From contig MU004181.1 in NCBI GenBank assembly GCA_010093605.1, positions 2,572,215 through 2,636,214 on the forward strand: a stretch of 64,000 nt of DNA, read 5' to 3'. The translations under genes were made by a program, and so were the position numbers. The DNA is from Lophium mytilinum. Lineage: Eukaryota > Ascomycota > Dothideomycetes > Mytilinidiales > Mytilinidiaceae. Below, one piece after another: positions 11,687 through 23,021 of the stretch (position 1 is the stretch's first letter; each line of letters begins with the position of its first letter). A model generated the notes under the pieces. That model made no database searches, was not told the origin of the DNA, and saw nothing but the letters and a program-made list of their open reading frames with translations.

Positions 11687-13310
11687 GGAGGGCAGCATGG
11701 CAGGATTTTTGTAACAAAATACTCTTCAGGGAGTTTCATTCGTATTGTAACAGGGACGAAGTGGGACGGGCAAGCCGCGGGGCTTCTAGTCAAGTGAATA
11801 GGCTTCTGGTGGAGTTGACTGATCTATGGCAACTCCTGAAGAATCTTTGATCAAGCAACGAGGGCAGTTCTACTTGCAGTTCGTAGAAGCACTTTATGTA
11901 TTGGAACATAGATTAGATATATGTTCTGGACTTATGACTTTTACTGCTTGCTATATGTTTCTTGAGCCTACGATATCAAAGTTCCAATAATGGGCACCTA
12001 CATGTTTACCTGATGCCTGCCATTCAAATGAAGCCTGAGGCCACAACACTTCGGCGATCTAGTTCGAGATGCAATGGTCTCGGCTGCACGGGGTTCAGAT
12101 GCAACGCCCTCCCGACTGGGTCCGGATCTGGAGACTCATGGAATACATGTATAAGACGGCGTGGAGAGCGATTCAGGGTCTTTTCCAGCCACAAGTCGCG
12201 GTGCAGCTCCAGGTAGCAGCCGTCCAAGATCCTAGCTAGACTGCGAGGGCAGAGGAGGGGTTCGCGGCGTGATTGGCCGCGCAGGCTGTTGGCGATGACG
12301 CCGCATTCCGAGGGAGCGGAGGAGGGGAGGGTTGATAAGTGCAGGCCGTGGCCAGTTCACAGCATCAACTGCTCGTGCTTGTGCATACATACATTCACCA
12401 GTGCCTCGTTACCTCCATCTTCATGCTTCCACCTCGAGGCTCGGAGCCGCCCCATCCTGCACCATGGGGCCGTCCTGCTTACCGGGCCGTGGACGAACCC
12501 CGGCGCGGGCCCTGGAGTGTCGGCTAAAAATGACGAGGACATGCAGGATGCGTTGGCATGTTGTCTTGTGGTTGAATGTTGAGACGGGGAGGGAGGCTCT
12601 GGACGCATCGCCCTGCCTCTGATCTGGACTCGATCCCCCCAAGTCGCCGCCTTGCCGCTTTGTCGTCGATGCAGCTGGTCGCCGCACACTCCATTTCGAC
12701 CCGTTCTGCGCTCCCACAGAGCCACCCAGCCCCAGAGAGCCGCCCTCGACCGCGCTGCCCTCGAGACGTCGACCCGGAGCGCAAACCCCACGGTACTCGC
12801 GCGCGCGGTAGCATGTCCTCTCTACCCCATCAATTGCTTTCTCTGCCGTCGCCTGCCCGTCGCTATCGCATTCTGCAGTCGCCAGCACCGCCCGTTGTGG
12901 CTGGAGCCCGGAGGCAAAGGTGACGTTGGCATCGCATCGCAGCCCTCATCGCAACCTGCACACCAGGGCATCGACATCGTCCGCCTTGCTTTGCTCACCG
13001 CCAACACGTCCAGTGCATCACTGGCGGCGAATTGCGCAGGTCCACGGCGCATCCTGCATCGATACAGCAGTAGACGCCGCCGCTGGTGAGGCATGAGTGG
13101 CCCGTTTGGTGAGCAAGACTTTCGCTTGGCGCGAATTGGTGAAGCTTTGACTCCAGCCTCCCCAACCACCTCCTCTCCATGTATTCTTCACTGTTCCCAG
13201 CCACCCGCCCCACGCCCCTTTGAGTGACAATGACTGCTGTTCCCTTGCAACTCCTCATACTGACCGTAGCCATACCAGGCAATCCCCCATTTTTTGAGCC
13301 CGCCGCCTAG
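11687..13310. other. Intergenic region with 5' leader of the next gene
   Basis: The chitinase 3' flank (11687-11960) is followed by GC-rich DNA from about 12230. Frames stay open on both strands from 12330 to 13100, but they overlap in several phases at once and show no domain, so they are read as composition effects. The last few hundred bases are pyrimidine-rich and probably hold the promoter, leader and perhaps a small first coding exon of the next gene. Confidence 0.5.
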
Positions 13311-16088
13311 GATCGCGGCTCGTCCGTCCACAGTCCATTCTCACCACCACGCGCCCTCTCTCGCTCGCGAGCCTCTCCATCGGCGGCTTCGACTGCCTTC
13401 ACGCCAGCCGTTGCCGGGCCTGAGACCAGAGTCGCATTGAGTTCCCCGGGCCCCCCTTCACCCGTCACCGTGTTGCCAACCCAGCAACCATCTGACGATC
13501 CCCACGACCGCAACGTTTACGAACCCTACACAACCTCTTTGCAGCAACGCCAGCAGCAGGCTCAGGAATATTACCGCCAACAGAACCTCTCACGCGTCTC
13601 GAGTTCCTCTGGTAGCAGCCCCTACACCCTCCGGCGCACCCCGAACTTCGAGGAGCCGCGTGCTCGTCCCAGAGCTTCGTCCTTCGACTCGACCCAAGCT
13701 CGGCCGCCTCCAACCGTCAGGTTCGCTGACGACAGCGACCCAGCGACCACTTCTCGCTTCACTCGCCCTCGCGTAACTTCACAGCCAGCCCCACCCGGCA
13801 CCTTCACTCCTCATCCTGCCCTCCGCGTCTCTAGACGGACTGCAGCTGCCATCCAATTCACTCTCCAAGAAGCCCTCCAACACCCATACCCTTTCACTCC
13901 CGATCTTGCTGAGGAGAACGCCTCTATGTCAGAGCTGGCGGGGGGGTCGACCGGCAATGGTCGCGCTGCGAATGGCGGCGCGCGCACAACCGCAGGGCCC
14001 GTCCCTGTGTCGCAAGGCAACACCGCAGCGCAAGACCAACGTCCCGGCATCATGACACCGCGGGAGATCATGTCCGCACGTCGAGAGCGCGAGGAACGGC
14101 GCGCTGCCGAGGCAAACGCGGCGAGAGCTGCCGAGGAGCAACAACGGCGGGCACAGGAGGACGAGCGAAGGAAGAGCGCGGAACGAAGAGCACAAGCTGC
14201 TGGCGTTGCTGGTACTGCCAGCCAGAGACAACCACAGAATAATCCCCTCAGGAACCCCACTGACGACAGTGGATACGGGACTCGACAAAACACGGGCGGA
14301 GGAGGTCTGCCGCGAGAGGCCGAGCGCGTTCCTGCATCTGGAGGACCCGTCAACCCTCTCGCTGCAGCACAAGCTCCGGATACAACTGCAGGCGCCCAGT
14401 ACGGTCGAACTCGGGCAACATCACAATCACAACAGCAGCCACGACCGCCGATTCCTGCAGCACCCGGCACAGGCATGCCTGATACTACCCGACGACCACA
14501 AGCTTCTGCAGCTCATGCGCGCCAGCCGTCTGTCCCCACTGCTGCTGCGCAAGCTCGTCAAGGCCCCATTGGCGTCCCCCCACAACAAACTCAAGGCGGC
14601 CCATCCTCGGTAGGAGGCCACTCGCGGAACACGACAAATGTGTCTACATTTCCTCATGCATTCGAACGATGGGAGACTTTGTCGTCTCATTGGGAGGGCC
14701 TCACTTCCTATTGGATCCGACGGCTTGAACAAAACACTGAAGAAGTACGGCGAGAGCCACTGGCTCAGCAGATGTCGCGGCAGATCACCGATCTATCCGC
14801 GGCTGGAGCTAACCTCTTCCATGCCGTCGTCGAACTCCAACGTCTTCGAGCGTCCTCAGAACGCAAGTTTCAGCGCTGGTTCTACGAACACCGACAGGAT
14901 CAAGAGCGAGCACAAGAGCTCCAGGCAGGGCTGGACCAAGCCCTCCAATCCGAACGCCAAGCCCATGCTGATGCCGCTGCTAATGCAGATCGTTTGCTCC
15001 GAGAGAAGAACAATGCTGATAGGATGGTAGTTGAGATGCGACGTGAGCTTCAGATTTCGAAGGAGGAAGCACGGAGAGCATGGGAGGAGCTGGGCCGTCG
15101 CGAAGCAGAAGAGCGATCCCGCACAGAATCACTTCGAGATGGCCAGCCTACATTAGTCGGCGGTGTTCAGGTGGTGCCTATGGGAGCTGGCATGGCTAGC
15201 CGGCACGGAAGCGTATCCCAGCGACCTTCGACGAGAGATGAAGGCTATAGTAGCTTGCCTCAAGGAGCGCAGTCGGGTGGTACGCAAGGTCTACAATCGC
15301 AGTACTCCTATGAAGAGGCTGCTTCGCCCACCGATACTGATCCATATGGCGAGTCTACACGACAACCAGCTTCAGGTCTTCGCCACGAGCCGGATGTTCC
15401 CACCCTTGGCCGCGGCACGTACGGAGGCTACCCAGCTAGTAGCGAGGGAGGCACCTCGAGTTCGACCGTGCGCACCGCTGTCCCACCAGCACAGAGTCAA
15501 ACTCAGGCGCCAGCCCCATTACAGCCTCGTCGTACGGCCGCTCAACAGCCTGCAGTTCAGCCCACCTCGTCCCAGCCAGAAGCATTTTACCAGCAGCCGG
15601 GAACCTACCTTCACGAAGATGCCGCTGCTAGCATTCCCGAGGACGAGCGATCATATGTCGAATCTCAAGGCGATGTAACCTCCGAAGGCGATGAGGAATA
15701 TGTAATTGACGGATCAGGGAATTTCGTTCTTGACGAATCAGGCCACCGAGTCACATACCGGGAGCATCGACTTCGCCAATCAGAATCGGATGAATTCGAC
15801 GTACAAGCGGATCGACAGCGAGAGATTGAGCATTTGAACCGCTATGGCACATCTTCCGGTGGCTATGGTGCGGCCACGAGTACCGCTGGACCAGCATACC
15901 CCCCTGTCCAAGGCCAGGCCGGCTATCAGACTGCTGGACCCGTTGATTACAGCGGCTCTGGCTATGGAACCGAGTGGGCTGCTATGCGCCACCATCATCC
16001 TACCCGCTTGAGTGACGTTCTCGAAGAAGACGAACGTAGCAGGACTTCTCCTAGTCGCGCAAGTCAAACAAGCCGGGGAATGTACTGA
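13311..16088 (+). CDS. Disordered/coiled-coil fungal protein, 5' end unresolved
   Basis: A single frame is open from just after a TAG at 13308-13310 to the stop at 16086-16088; the part from 13437 codes for 883 residues. It has no ATG before 13926 (MSELAGG). However, the reading upstream (SSPGPPSPVTVLPTQQP, then DDPHDRNVYEPYTTSLQQRQ) looks protein-like, so I infer an upstream first exon. The CCGCCTAG at 13303-13310 and CCACAG at 13328-13333 are candidate acceptors, and an ATG at 13092 is a candidate start. The N-terminal half is low-complexity, rich in Ala, Gln, Arg and Pro, with an Arg/Glu helix near residues 215-255. A likely coiled coil spans about 400-560 (from FERWETLSSHW to RRAWEELGRREAEER). 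The C-terminal third is Gly/Tyr/Ser-rich with an acidic YVIDGSGNFVLDESG patch. The family and function are not recognised. Confidence 0.75.
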   Translation, partial: DRGSSVHSPFSPPRALSRSRASPSAASTAFTPAVAGPETRVALSSPGPPSPVTVLPTQQPSDDPHDRNVYEPYTTSLQQRQQQAQEYYRQQNLSRVSSSSGSSPYTLRRTPNFEEPRARPRASSFDSTQARPPPTVRFADDSDPATTSRFTRPRVTSQPAPPGTFTPHPALRVSRRTAAAIQFTLQEALQHPYPFTPDLAEENASMSELAGGSTGNGRAANGGARTTAGPVPVSQGNTAAQDQRPGIMTPREIMSARREREERRAAEANAARAAEEQQRRAQEDERRKSAERRAQAAGVAGTASQRQPQNNPLRNPTDDSGYGTRQNTGGGGLPREAERVPASGGPVNPLAAAQAPDTTAGAQYGRTRATSQSQQQPRPPIPAAPGTGMPDTTRRPQASAAHARQPSVPTAAAQARQGPIGVPPQQTQGGPSSVGGHSRNTTNVSTFPHAFERWETLSSHWEGLTSYWIRRLEQNTEEVRREPLAQQMSRQITDLSAAGANLFHAVVELQRLRASSERKFQRWFYEHRQDQERAQELQAGLDQALQSERQAHADAAANADRLLREKNNADRMVVEMRRELQISKEEARRAWEELGRREAEERSRTESLRDGQPTLVGGVQVVPMGAGMASRHGSVSQRPSTRDEGYSSLPQGAQSGGTQGLQSQYSYEEAASPTDTDPYGESTRQPASGLRHEPDVPTLGRGTYGGYPASSEGGTSSSTVRTAVPPAQSQTQAPAPLQPRRTAAQQPAVQPTSSQPEAFYQQPGTYLHEDAAASIPEDERSYVESQGDVTSEGDEEYVIDGSGNFVLDESGHRVTYREHRLRQSESDEFDVQADRQREIEHLNRYGTSSGGYGAATSTAGPAYPPVQGQAGYQTAGPVDYSGSGYGTEWAAMRHHHPTRLSDVLEEDERSRTSPSRASQTSRGMY

Positions 16089-17167
16089 ACACTCGAATGC
16101 AACTCCCGACATCAAATACCTCTCATCAAAGAGGTTTGCACAAAAGACATCAGCAAAACCGGCGGCTCTCAAATCAAACGAGGAAAATCATCACCTTGAC
16201 TGATGACCACACCGATATATATATCTATCATCCCAACATGATGGCCCATCTACACCAAATCCACCCGTTGGTCGTCGGGGTGCAAAGGTTGCTTTACAAA
16301 TTTGCCTTTTCCTTTCTTGGCTTTTTAGGGCTAATCTGAGGGATCGTTGACGGCATGGGACGTTAACCTGTAACATACTTTCCACAGCATGGTTTTGCAT
16401 AATATATTCCAGTCCACTTCTGCGTGGCGGTAAGCTCTTCCTCGTTTCCCAGAGTCCAAAAATCTTTTCTACTCCTTGCTCACTCTACCAGCTAGAACTT
16501 AGTTGGGTCGATCAGTGAAGACGGAAAAGATAAAATGGGCTTTTTGGATAGACGAAGGAGAGCAGATGGTGCCGGACTTACAAAATCTTCCTTTTTCTTG
16601 TGTTGTCTTACGGGTTGTGTCCATGCCACCCTTGCTTTTTCTTGTTTTGCAGTGCAGCGACAGCGTGTGGGAAATTGCTTATACCCCCGAAAGCTATGCG
16701 TCTTCTCTTTGTTTTCCTCTTCTGTGCATTCCTGTTTCTCGTGAAGCGAGTTGATTGCGAGCCGAGCCATCTGGATCTCTTCTTGCTTTGCTTTGGAAAA
16801 TGGGCATGCGTTGGTGCGAGGTGAACGGAGTGTCGGTTTGCGGGATATCTCTTTTCTTCTCTCCGCCTGGCGGGATATGGGAAAATGGGGATTGGGAATA
16901 GGAGCGCATGGCATAGCGACTATTGTATTATAGGTACATCGTGGTAGTGGAAGTAATAAGCGAGTGCGATATGGTCTGAATGTCGTGCTCTGGGTTGCTA
17001 TGCTAAGTGTCGCCCTGCACTTGAAGTCCTGACTGCAAGCTTTGGGTGAACGACGTAAACGGCAAGTTTAAGCGACCATCGGACCCTTCAACGTCATATC
17101 AAACAAGGGGCCTCCACATCATCCCACCATTCCGCCTGTCCCTCACGACTTCCATGACTTACAATCC
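16089..17167. other. Intergenic region
   Basis: No gene is supported. Overlapping short frames near 16490-16930 on both strands lack domains. A TATATATATC run lies at about 16216. The final 250 bases are the probable promoter of the kinase gene. Confidence 0.5.
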
Positions 17168-18464
17168 ATGATCTCCGCCCTACGCAAGGGATCAATACGA
17201 TCAGTAGAGTCCGCCATGAAGCTCGATCCCGCTGTCGTCAAGCTGCTATCTCTGGACCCGGAACACACCACTGTTTCTTCAGCCGGCGGAGGGGGTTGTT
17301 CGTCGGCTTTCACTTCGAAGATTACGGAAAAGGGGAGCGATGGGAAAGAGAGGTGTTTCTTCATGAAGACGGGCAGTGGGAAGGAGGCGAGGATTATGTT
17401 TGAAGGTTTGTGCGTTCTCTGTCTATATCTCTTTTTCAACACAACCCCAACATTGCCCCGAATAAGAGCATCGATCTCATCTATAAACCCGTAGTCCCCA
17501 TTCATTTTCTCTTAGGTCATCTTTCTTTACTATTCAAGCTTCTTCGATATTCATTCCTTACCCGCTTCCTATCAGCTCCAAACCACTAACCCCCTCCCCA
17601 GGCGAACACGCCTCTTTAAACGCAATCCACACCGCCGTGCCCACACTCTGCCCCAAATCCTTCGGCTGGGGCTCCTTCACCTCGTCCTCAGGGACCTCTT
17701 TCCTAGTAACCGACTTCCTCACTCTTACATCCCGCCGCTCCTCCACCTCCAGCGCTGCGTCTCTGGCCTCTAAACTAGCAAAACTACACACCACCCCAGC
17801 GCCCATCCCGGACGGCTACGACAAGCCGCAATTCGGCTTCCCTTGCACCACCTGCTGCGGCGACACGCCTCAGGACAACTCTTTCAAGAGCTCGTGGGCG
17901 GAATTCTACGCCGAAAATCGCCTCCGCTTCATTCTGCGCCGCGCCGAGGCCGCCAATGGCAAAGATGGGGAATTGCATGACTTGGTCGAGAAAACAGCAT
18001 CAAAGGTGGTACCACGACTACTAGCGGACGACCATTTGAACGGAGGCAAGGGAGTGGTGCCAGTGGTTGTGCATGGGGATTTGTGGAGCGGGAATGCGGG
18101 GGTTGGGGTGTTTGGTACAGACGCGGGAAAGGGAGAGCCGGAAGAGGTGGTCTATGATTCCAGTGCGTGTTACGCGCATAGTGAGTTTGAGCTGGGGATT
18201 ATGAAGATGTTTGGGGGATTTGGGGCAGGTTTCTTGAAGGAGTACCATCAGCTGGTGCCGAAGGCGGAGCCGGTTGGGGAATATGAGGATCGGGTGGCGT
18301 TGTATGAGCTGTGAGTGTCCCTGTTCATGTGTTTACGTGGAGGGAGTAGCTGACGGTTGAGTAGGTATCATCATCTGAATCACTATGCGCTGTTTGGGGG
18401 TGGGTACAGGTCTGGTGCTGCTAGCATCATGAAAGGGCTTGTAAGGAAGTACGGAAGCTCTTAG
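17168..18464 (+). CDS. Fructosamine/ketosamine-3-kinase family protein
   Basis: Three exons, 17168-17405, 17602-18310 and 18365-18464, give 348 residues. An in-frame ATG at 17216 (MKLDPAVVKLL) would give 332 residues and may be the true start. The family phosphorylates sugar adducts (fructosamines, ribulosamines) on protein amines so that they fall off, a form of deglycation repair, in the cytosol. The fold is that of aminoglycoside and choline kinases. Visible motifs are the glycine-rich AGGGGCSSAF near the N-terminus, CFFMKTG with the likely ATP-binding Lys, GEHASLNAI, the LAKLHTT helix, the catalytic-loop HGDLWSGN, and YDSSACYAHSEFELGIMKMF, where the expected metal-binding DP appears as DS. 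The C-terminal YHHLNHYALFGGGYRSGA is typical of the family. The first intron (196 nt) is long for this region. Confidence 0.9.
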
Positions 18465-19224
18465 AGACATTCAAAGTGGAAGTACATAGATAGCAGTGAA
18501 ATTACTCTCATAATTAAGTTCATCTGCGTCTTTTTTCGTCTCACTACCCCAGGGCGTGGGGTTTGCACGTGATTTGGTCCCCCGTTCAAGTGACTTTATG
18601 CTTCTTCCAAGTTAATCTATTCTACAGAAGCATGTTATGAGGTCTCCATAATACGAATATTAGACATATACTTACGTCGAAGGCCCTGAGTCAGGAAGGT
18701 ATCCGCTTGTATGCACTGTTTTCAAGAGCCTTGTTGTGCCGAAATAAGACTAGTTTCGCGGGACAAAGTATTACTTATCACCGAACCACATCCCGAGGTC
18801 TCCTCATATCATCACGCTCTTCTTCCTCGCCTCTCATCAATCCAACGAGTCTTTTCTCGACGCTGTTACCTCCTTACCTAGACTCTACTGGGTTTCGTCA
18901 CTCTAAGGCGGATTTGCACTTGAAGCTTATCTCCTGATTTTACTCTTTTAGGGCAACGCTGGCAAAGGTACGAGTCTCCAAATTTCCATCTTCTTTATAG
19001 GGTCACGCCGATCATAACTTGGGGCGATATGATTTGCGGCCGCAGAAGCTTGGCTTCAACGTAGGCATCAGAATGTTACGCGTCGTGGGTCGGACGAAAC
19101 CCGCACGAGCCAATGTCTATACATACTTTGTTCCAGCCCCTCTGCCAGCGTTGTCGAGTTGCGGTTACCATTCTGATATTTTTTCACCGTCTAGTATAAA
19201 CTAGGAAATTGAAGTGTTGCCAAC
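18465..19224. other. Intergenic region
   Basis: Nothing recognisable beyond the 3' flank of the kinase and the promoter of the next gene. The start codon of the following gene has a good context (CAACATGG). Confidence 0.5.
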
Positions 19225-20223
19225 ATGGTCGCTATTCAAGCTGTGCGGTCGCACAACGCCGCTCTCAAAGATCTCGGACCTGGCCTCGTCGCCGTCTTTG
19301 TTGGCGGCACCAGCGGGATTGGTCTTTCCACAGCAAGAGAGTTCGTCCGAAACACAACCTCTCCACGTCTCTATCTCGTCGGTCGCAATCAGGAAGAAGC
19401 AACGAAAATAGCGCAAGAGTTCGACCAAATCAATCCCGAGAGCAAGACCACCTTCGTTAAAGCAGACCTCTCCCTCCTCCGTAATGTCGACAAAGCGTGC
19501 AGCGAGATTCAAGCCAAGGAGCCCAAGATCAACCTAATCTTCATGACTTGCGGGTACTTCACCACGAAAGGACGCCAAGAGACCGCTGAAGGCCTTGATC
19601 GGAAGTTCAGCTTGCACTACTATGCTCGTTGGAGGTTCGCACAGAACCTCCTACCTCAGCTTACCGCTGCGGCAACCTCGGATCCCCTTTCCCGAGTGGT
19701 CTCCGTGCTCGACCCCATGATCCGGAGTAATTTGGTCCTCGACGATCTGAGCCTCAAGACGCATTTCAGTCTTTCCAACTGCGCCGCACACGCTTGTGGC
19801 TTCAGCGACTTTGCGGCGGAGGAGCTCGCCGCTGCAAACCCGAACACTTCGTTCATACACGCGTACCCAGGGCTTGTCAATACCGGACTTGCGAACACAT
19901 TTGGACCTATTCTGAGAGTAGGCGCCACGATTCTAATGGCTGCCCTGAAGCCTTTCGCGGTGCCGCTTACAGAGAGCGGAGAGAGACATCTATACGCTGC
20001 TACGAATCAGGCATATGCGCCGAAGGCGAAGGCTGGCGAGGACGCCGCGTTAGGAAGTGATGGTGTCAAGGGCAGTGGTGCGTACTGGTTGAGCTGGAAT
20101 GGAGAGAGGATGGATAGTGATCGCTTGAAGGGATATCGGGCGCAAGGATTGGGAAAGACTATTTGGGCGCACACTCTTGAGGTGTTTGACAAGATCTGTG
20201 GAACCGAAGGGGGGAAGTACTGA
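19225..20223 (+). CDS. SDR-fold oxidoreductase-like protein lacking the YxxxK dyad
   Basis: An intronless frame of 332 residues. The N-terminal Rossmann motif is intact: VGGTSGIGLSTARE (glycine motif at residues 27-33), then LYLVGRNQEEA and the KADLSLL acidic/structural turn, so NAD(P) binding is expected. MTCGYFTTKG stands where the classical NAG motif lies. The substrate end is odd: where classical enzymes carry Tyr-x-x-x-Lys, this protein reads SLSNCAAHACGFSDFAAEEL, with no Tyr or Lys in the expected spacing. SFIHAYPGLVNTGL matches the post-catalytic PG turn. This arrangement is seen in a group of fungal SDR-like proteins of about 330 residues, often annotated only as oxidoreductases. It may use another residue, or may be a pseudoenzyme. 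The start at 19225 has a strong context. Confidence 0.88.
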   Translation: MVAIQAVRSHNAALKDLGPGLVAVFVGGTSGIGLSTAREFVRNTTSPRLYLVGRNQEEATKIAQEFDQINPESKTTFVKADLSLLRNVDKACSEIQAKEPKINLIFMTCGYFTTKGRQETAEGLDRKFSLHYYARWRFAQNLLPQLTAAATSDPLSRVVSVLDPMIRSNLVLDDLSLKTHFSLSNCAAHACGFSDFAAEELAAANPNTSFIHAYPGLVNTGLANTFGPILRVGATILMAALKPFAVPLTESGERHLYAATNQAYAPKAKAGEDAALGSDGVKGSGAYWLSWNGERMDSDRLKGYRAQGLGKTIWAHTLEVFDKICGTEGGKY

Positions 20224-21138
20224 GTATCAATGAATCTCAATGGGGGGGGGTGGTAATGGTGCAGGATTAACGAGTCAAGTTTGGCAATTGTACGAGCTGG
20301 AGGGATTCCCTTAAAGAGCGTGCTTATATTTTGGAGCCTTGTTATTGAGCGTTTTTCATACCAAAAGATACCTAAGTTGCCTCTCTTCTATCACGTTTCA
20401 AGGCGCCGTCAAATCCCGCAAAAAGCGCCAAGACGCACGGACGATACGAAATATCCTAGAACAATCTCGCTTCCTTCGCCCTCTTCCATCAACAAGATCA
20501 ACATCACGCCTTAAAGCCCTTCCGACATCCGCTCATTACTATAGCACAGGGCTATATCATGAGACCCCAAGCTCCGCGGTACTTGGCGGAAATATTGGGC
20601 ATCGAAGCCGCACCGAATCATTGGAGTCCATTTGGATGCATCGGCCCGCCGGGACCTGCAGCTTGATATACCCGGAACGAGCTTAATTAAACCAGCCACA
20701 ATGTCCGTCATACATGACACGCGCTTCCCATCTGCCCAATCGAATGCTTTTCTTGTATATTTCTAGAAGACGTCCTGCTTGTCTTTTCTGCCCTACTTTA
20801 CATGCAGCTTCGCCTAACATTATTGTGTTAATGAAGTTGATCAATATTGGGTCCGATCATCCTCAATTTCTTGAAAGATGCGTAAAACACCTAGTGGCTG
20901 GCATTTCATTATAGCAATCTCGTTTTGTTTCTCCGGAGTGGGTTTGCGGGGGGTATGAGATCGCTTCCGAAACACGACCTTGGAATTTCATCTGGAAAGT
21001 ATTTCTCCCGATGATAGTGTATTAAGCTGTTGTCATGGCCTTTACTTATATACTTTCATGACTACTTGCCTATTATCTGTGCCATTCTCTCTCCTTGATA
21101 TTGCCGTTTGCTAAACTCAAATCGAGATCCTCGTCGCC
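20224..21138. other. Intergenic region with GH5 promoter
   Basis: A G-run lies just after the SDR stop at about 20241. No gene is seen. A TATA-like TATATAC at 21047-21053 lies 86 bp before the GH5 start codon, and a CT-rich patch (about 21090) follows it, a common fungal core-promoter layout. Confidence 0.5.
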
Positions 21139-23021
21139 ATGAAGAAAAGCTTCTCATTAGGAGCCCTAGCTCTCTTCTGGAGAAGCGCTGTGGCACTTAC
21201 ATGTACCGAAACGTTTACTCCTGTCACCGCTTCAGCATTCGTGGCGGCTTTGAACCCTGGATGGAACCTTGGAAACACGTTGGATGCTACCGAGACTGAG
21301 GGCGATTGGAACAACCCGCCAGTCGTCGCAGCCACGTTTGATGACATTAAAGCCGCCGGCTTCAAGAGTGTTAGGCTTCCAGGTAAGCTTCATCTACCAA
21401 AATCTCGAACATGCTTCTAACCCAAAGCTAGTAACATGGGCCTATCACTTCACGGGAAGCTCCCCGGACTGGACGGTAGATGCCACTTGGTTGCAGCGAG
21501 TATCAGATGTCGTTGATATGATAACTGCTCGCGGATTCCATACCATCGTCAATGTCCACCACGACTCTTGGATATGGGCTGATGTTTCTGCATCTGGAGC
21601 CAACCTGACAATGATTGAGGAGCGGTTCTATCGCCTATGGTACCAGATTGGAACGAAGTTAGCGTGCAAGTCGCAGCTGGTTGCATTTGAGCCGATCAAC
21701 GAACCACCAGGGACTACCGCTGAACATGCCGCGGAGTTGAATAAGCTCAACAACATCTTCCTTCAGGCTATCAATGATGCAAGCGGGTTCAACCCAAAGC
21801 GTGTGGTCACGCTCGTTGGGCTTGGGGAAGATAGTGTGAAGACTTCAACTTGGTTTGAACCTCCTAACTCATCATTCACGAATCCGTGGGCTATTCAGTA
21901 TCACTACTACTCTCCTTGTAAGTGTTCGCTAGCTTTCTGATTATCAGTTTCTAACAAAGCCTCTAGATGACTTCATCTTCTCCGCATGGGGCAAGACAAT
22001 CTGGGGCTCCGACTCGGACAAGGCTACCCTCGAAGCCGATTTCGCCAACATCAGAGGCAACTTCACCGACGTCCCGCTCCTGATTGGCGAGTGGGCCGCG
22101 TCGCCTGTTGCTACCGAGACCACCGGCCGCTGGAAGTACTCTGATTTCCTCGTCAAAACGGCGAAGAAATACAATACAGCGACGCTGCTCTGGGACAACG
22201 GGAATGACTTCCTCGACCGCAGTTCGCACACATGGCGAGATCAGGTCGCAATTGATATCATCACCAACGCGACTGAGGGCGTGGCGAATTCCCTTCCGGA
22301 CAGTACTACAGATGGTGCGGCCACCAGCCAATGGAGTTCAGCTTACATCTATCACAAAGCTGGTACATCCGTAACGGACCAGAGTCTCCCGTTCCTTCTT
22401 AATGGTAACACACTGGAATCGATTCACAGCTCTTCAAAGAAACTCGCTGCTTCGACGGACTATGTTGTTGATGGGTCAAACATCACCTTCAAAGCGTCGC
22501 TGCTTTCATCCTTCATCTCCAGCTCCACGGCTCCAGGCCCTGTTACGAACCTCACGCTCACGTTCTCGGCGGGCGCATCCCTCGTGGTGACGGTCGTTCA
22601 ATGGGACGTCCCAGTCCTTGGATCTACGACCTCAAAGGCTGTCTCTGGAGCCGACCTCGCCATCCCGATCACTTGGAAGGGCGTCTCGAAACCGGCGGCG
22701 GTGCAGGCGCTGGAGAGCGACGGCACGTACCTGGAAGACACATGGACGGTGTATTTGGGGCCGCTGCAGCAAGCTAGAACAGTACGTCTTATCTTATCAT
22801 ATTCCTAGAAGGCCGTCGACATAAAACGGGTTCTAAGCTGAAGACGGACGCTAATTCGCTGGCAGACATACGCCAACCAGTGGAACTGGGACTCATCGCA
22901 CATTATCATCACGGCATCAGCGGTAGCTGACGTCATTGCATCGGGAAAGAGCACCACTTTCACAGTTGAGGCGTATCCGCGGGTCGCAGGGAACTATGCC
23001 AACTATACGCTGACGGTGTGA
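21139..23021 (+). CDS. Secreted GH5 endo-glucanase with X2 and CBM46-like modules
   Basis: Four exons, 21139-21382, 21432-21917, 21967-22781 and 22866-23021, give 566 residues. A signal peptide (about 1-19) is followed by the GH5 barrel (about 30-360). ALNPGWNLGNTLDA and FKSVRLPVTW are the usual strand-1 and strand-2 motifs, VNVHHDSW carries the conserved His, FEPINEP has the acid/base Glu, YHYYSPYDF the conserved His/Tyr, and LIGEWAA the nucleophile Glu. Residues of about 390-470 (DQSLPFLLNGNTLESI) resemble the X2 immunoglobulin-like module, and the last 100 residues (DLAIPITWKGV to YANYTLTV) resemble CBM46. This order is known from bacterial GH5_4 enzymes acting on beta-1,4-glucan and xyloglucan. 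Likely an extracellular enzyme acting on plant or fungal beta-glucan; exact substrate uncertain. Fungal introns show it is settled in this genome. Confidence 0.88.

Noticed and set aside
12330-13089. Several overlapping open frames on both strands upstream of the coiled-coil gene
   Set aside because: All phases are open at once in GC-rich DNA; no domain, no consistent splice model.
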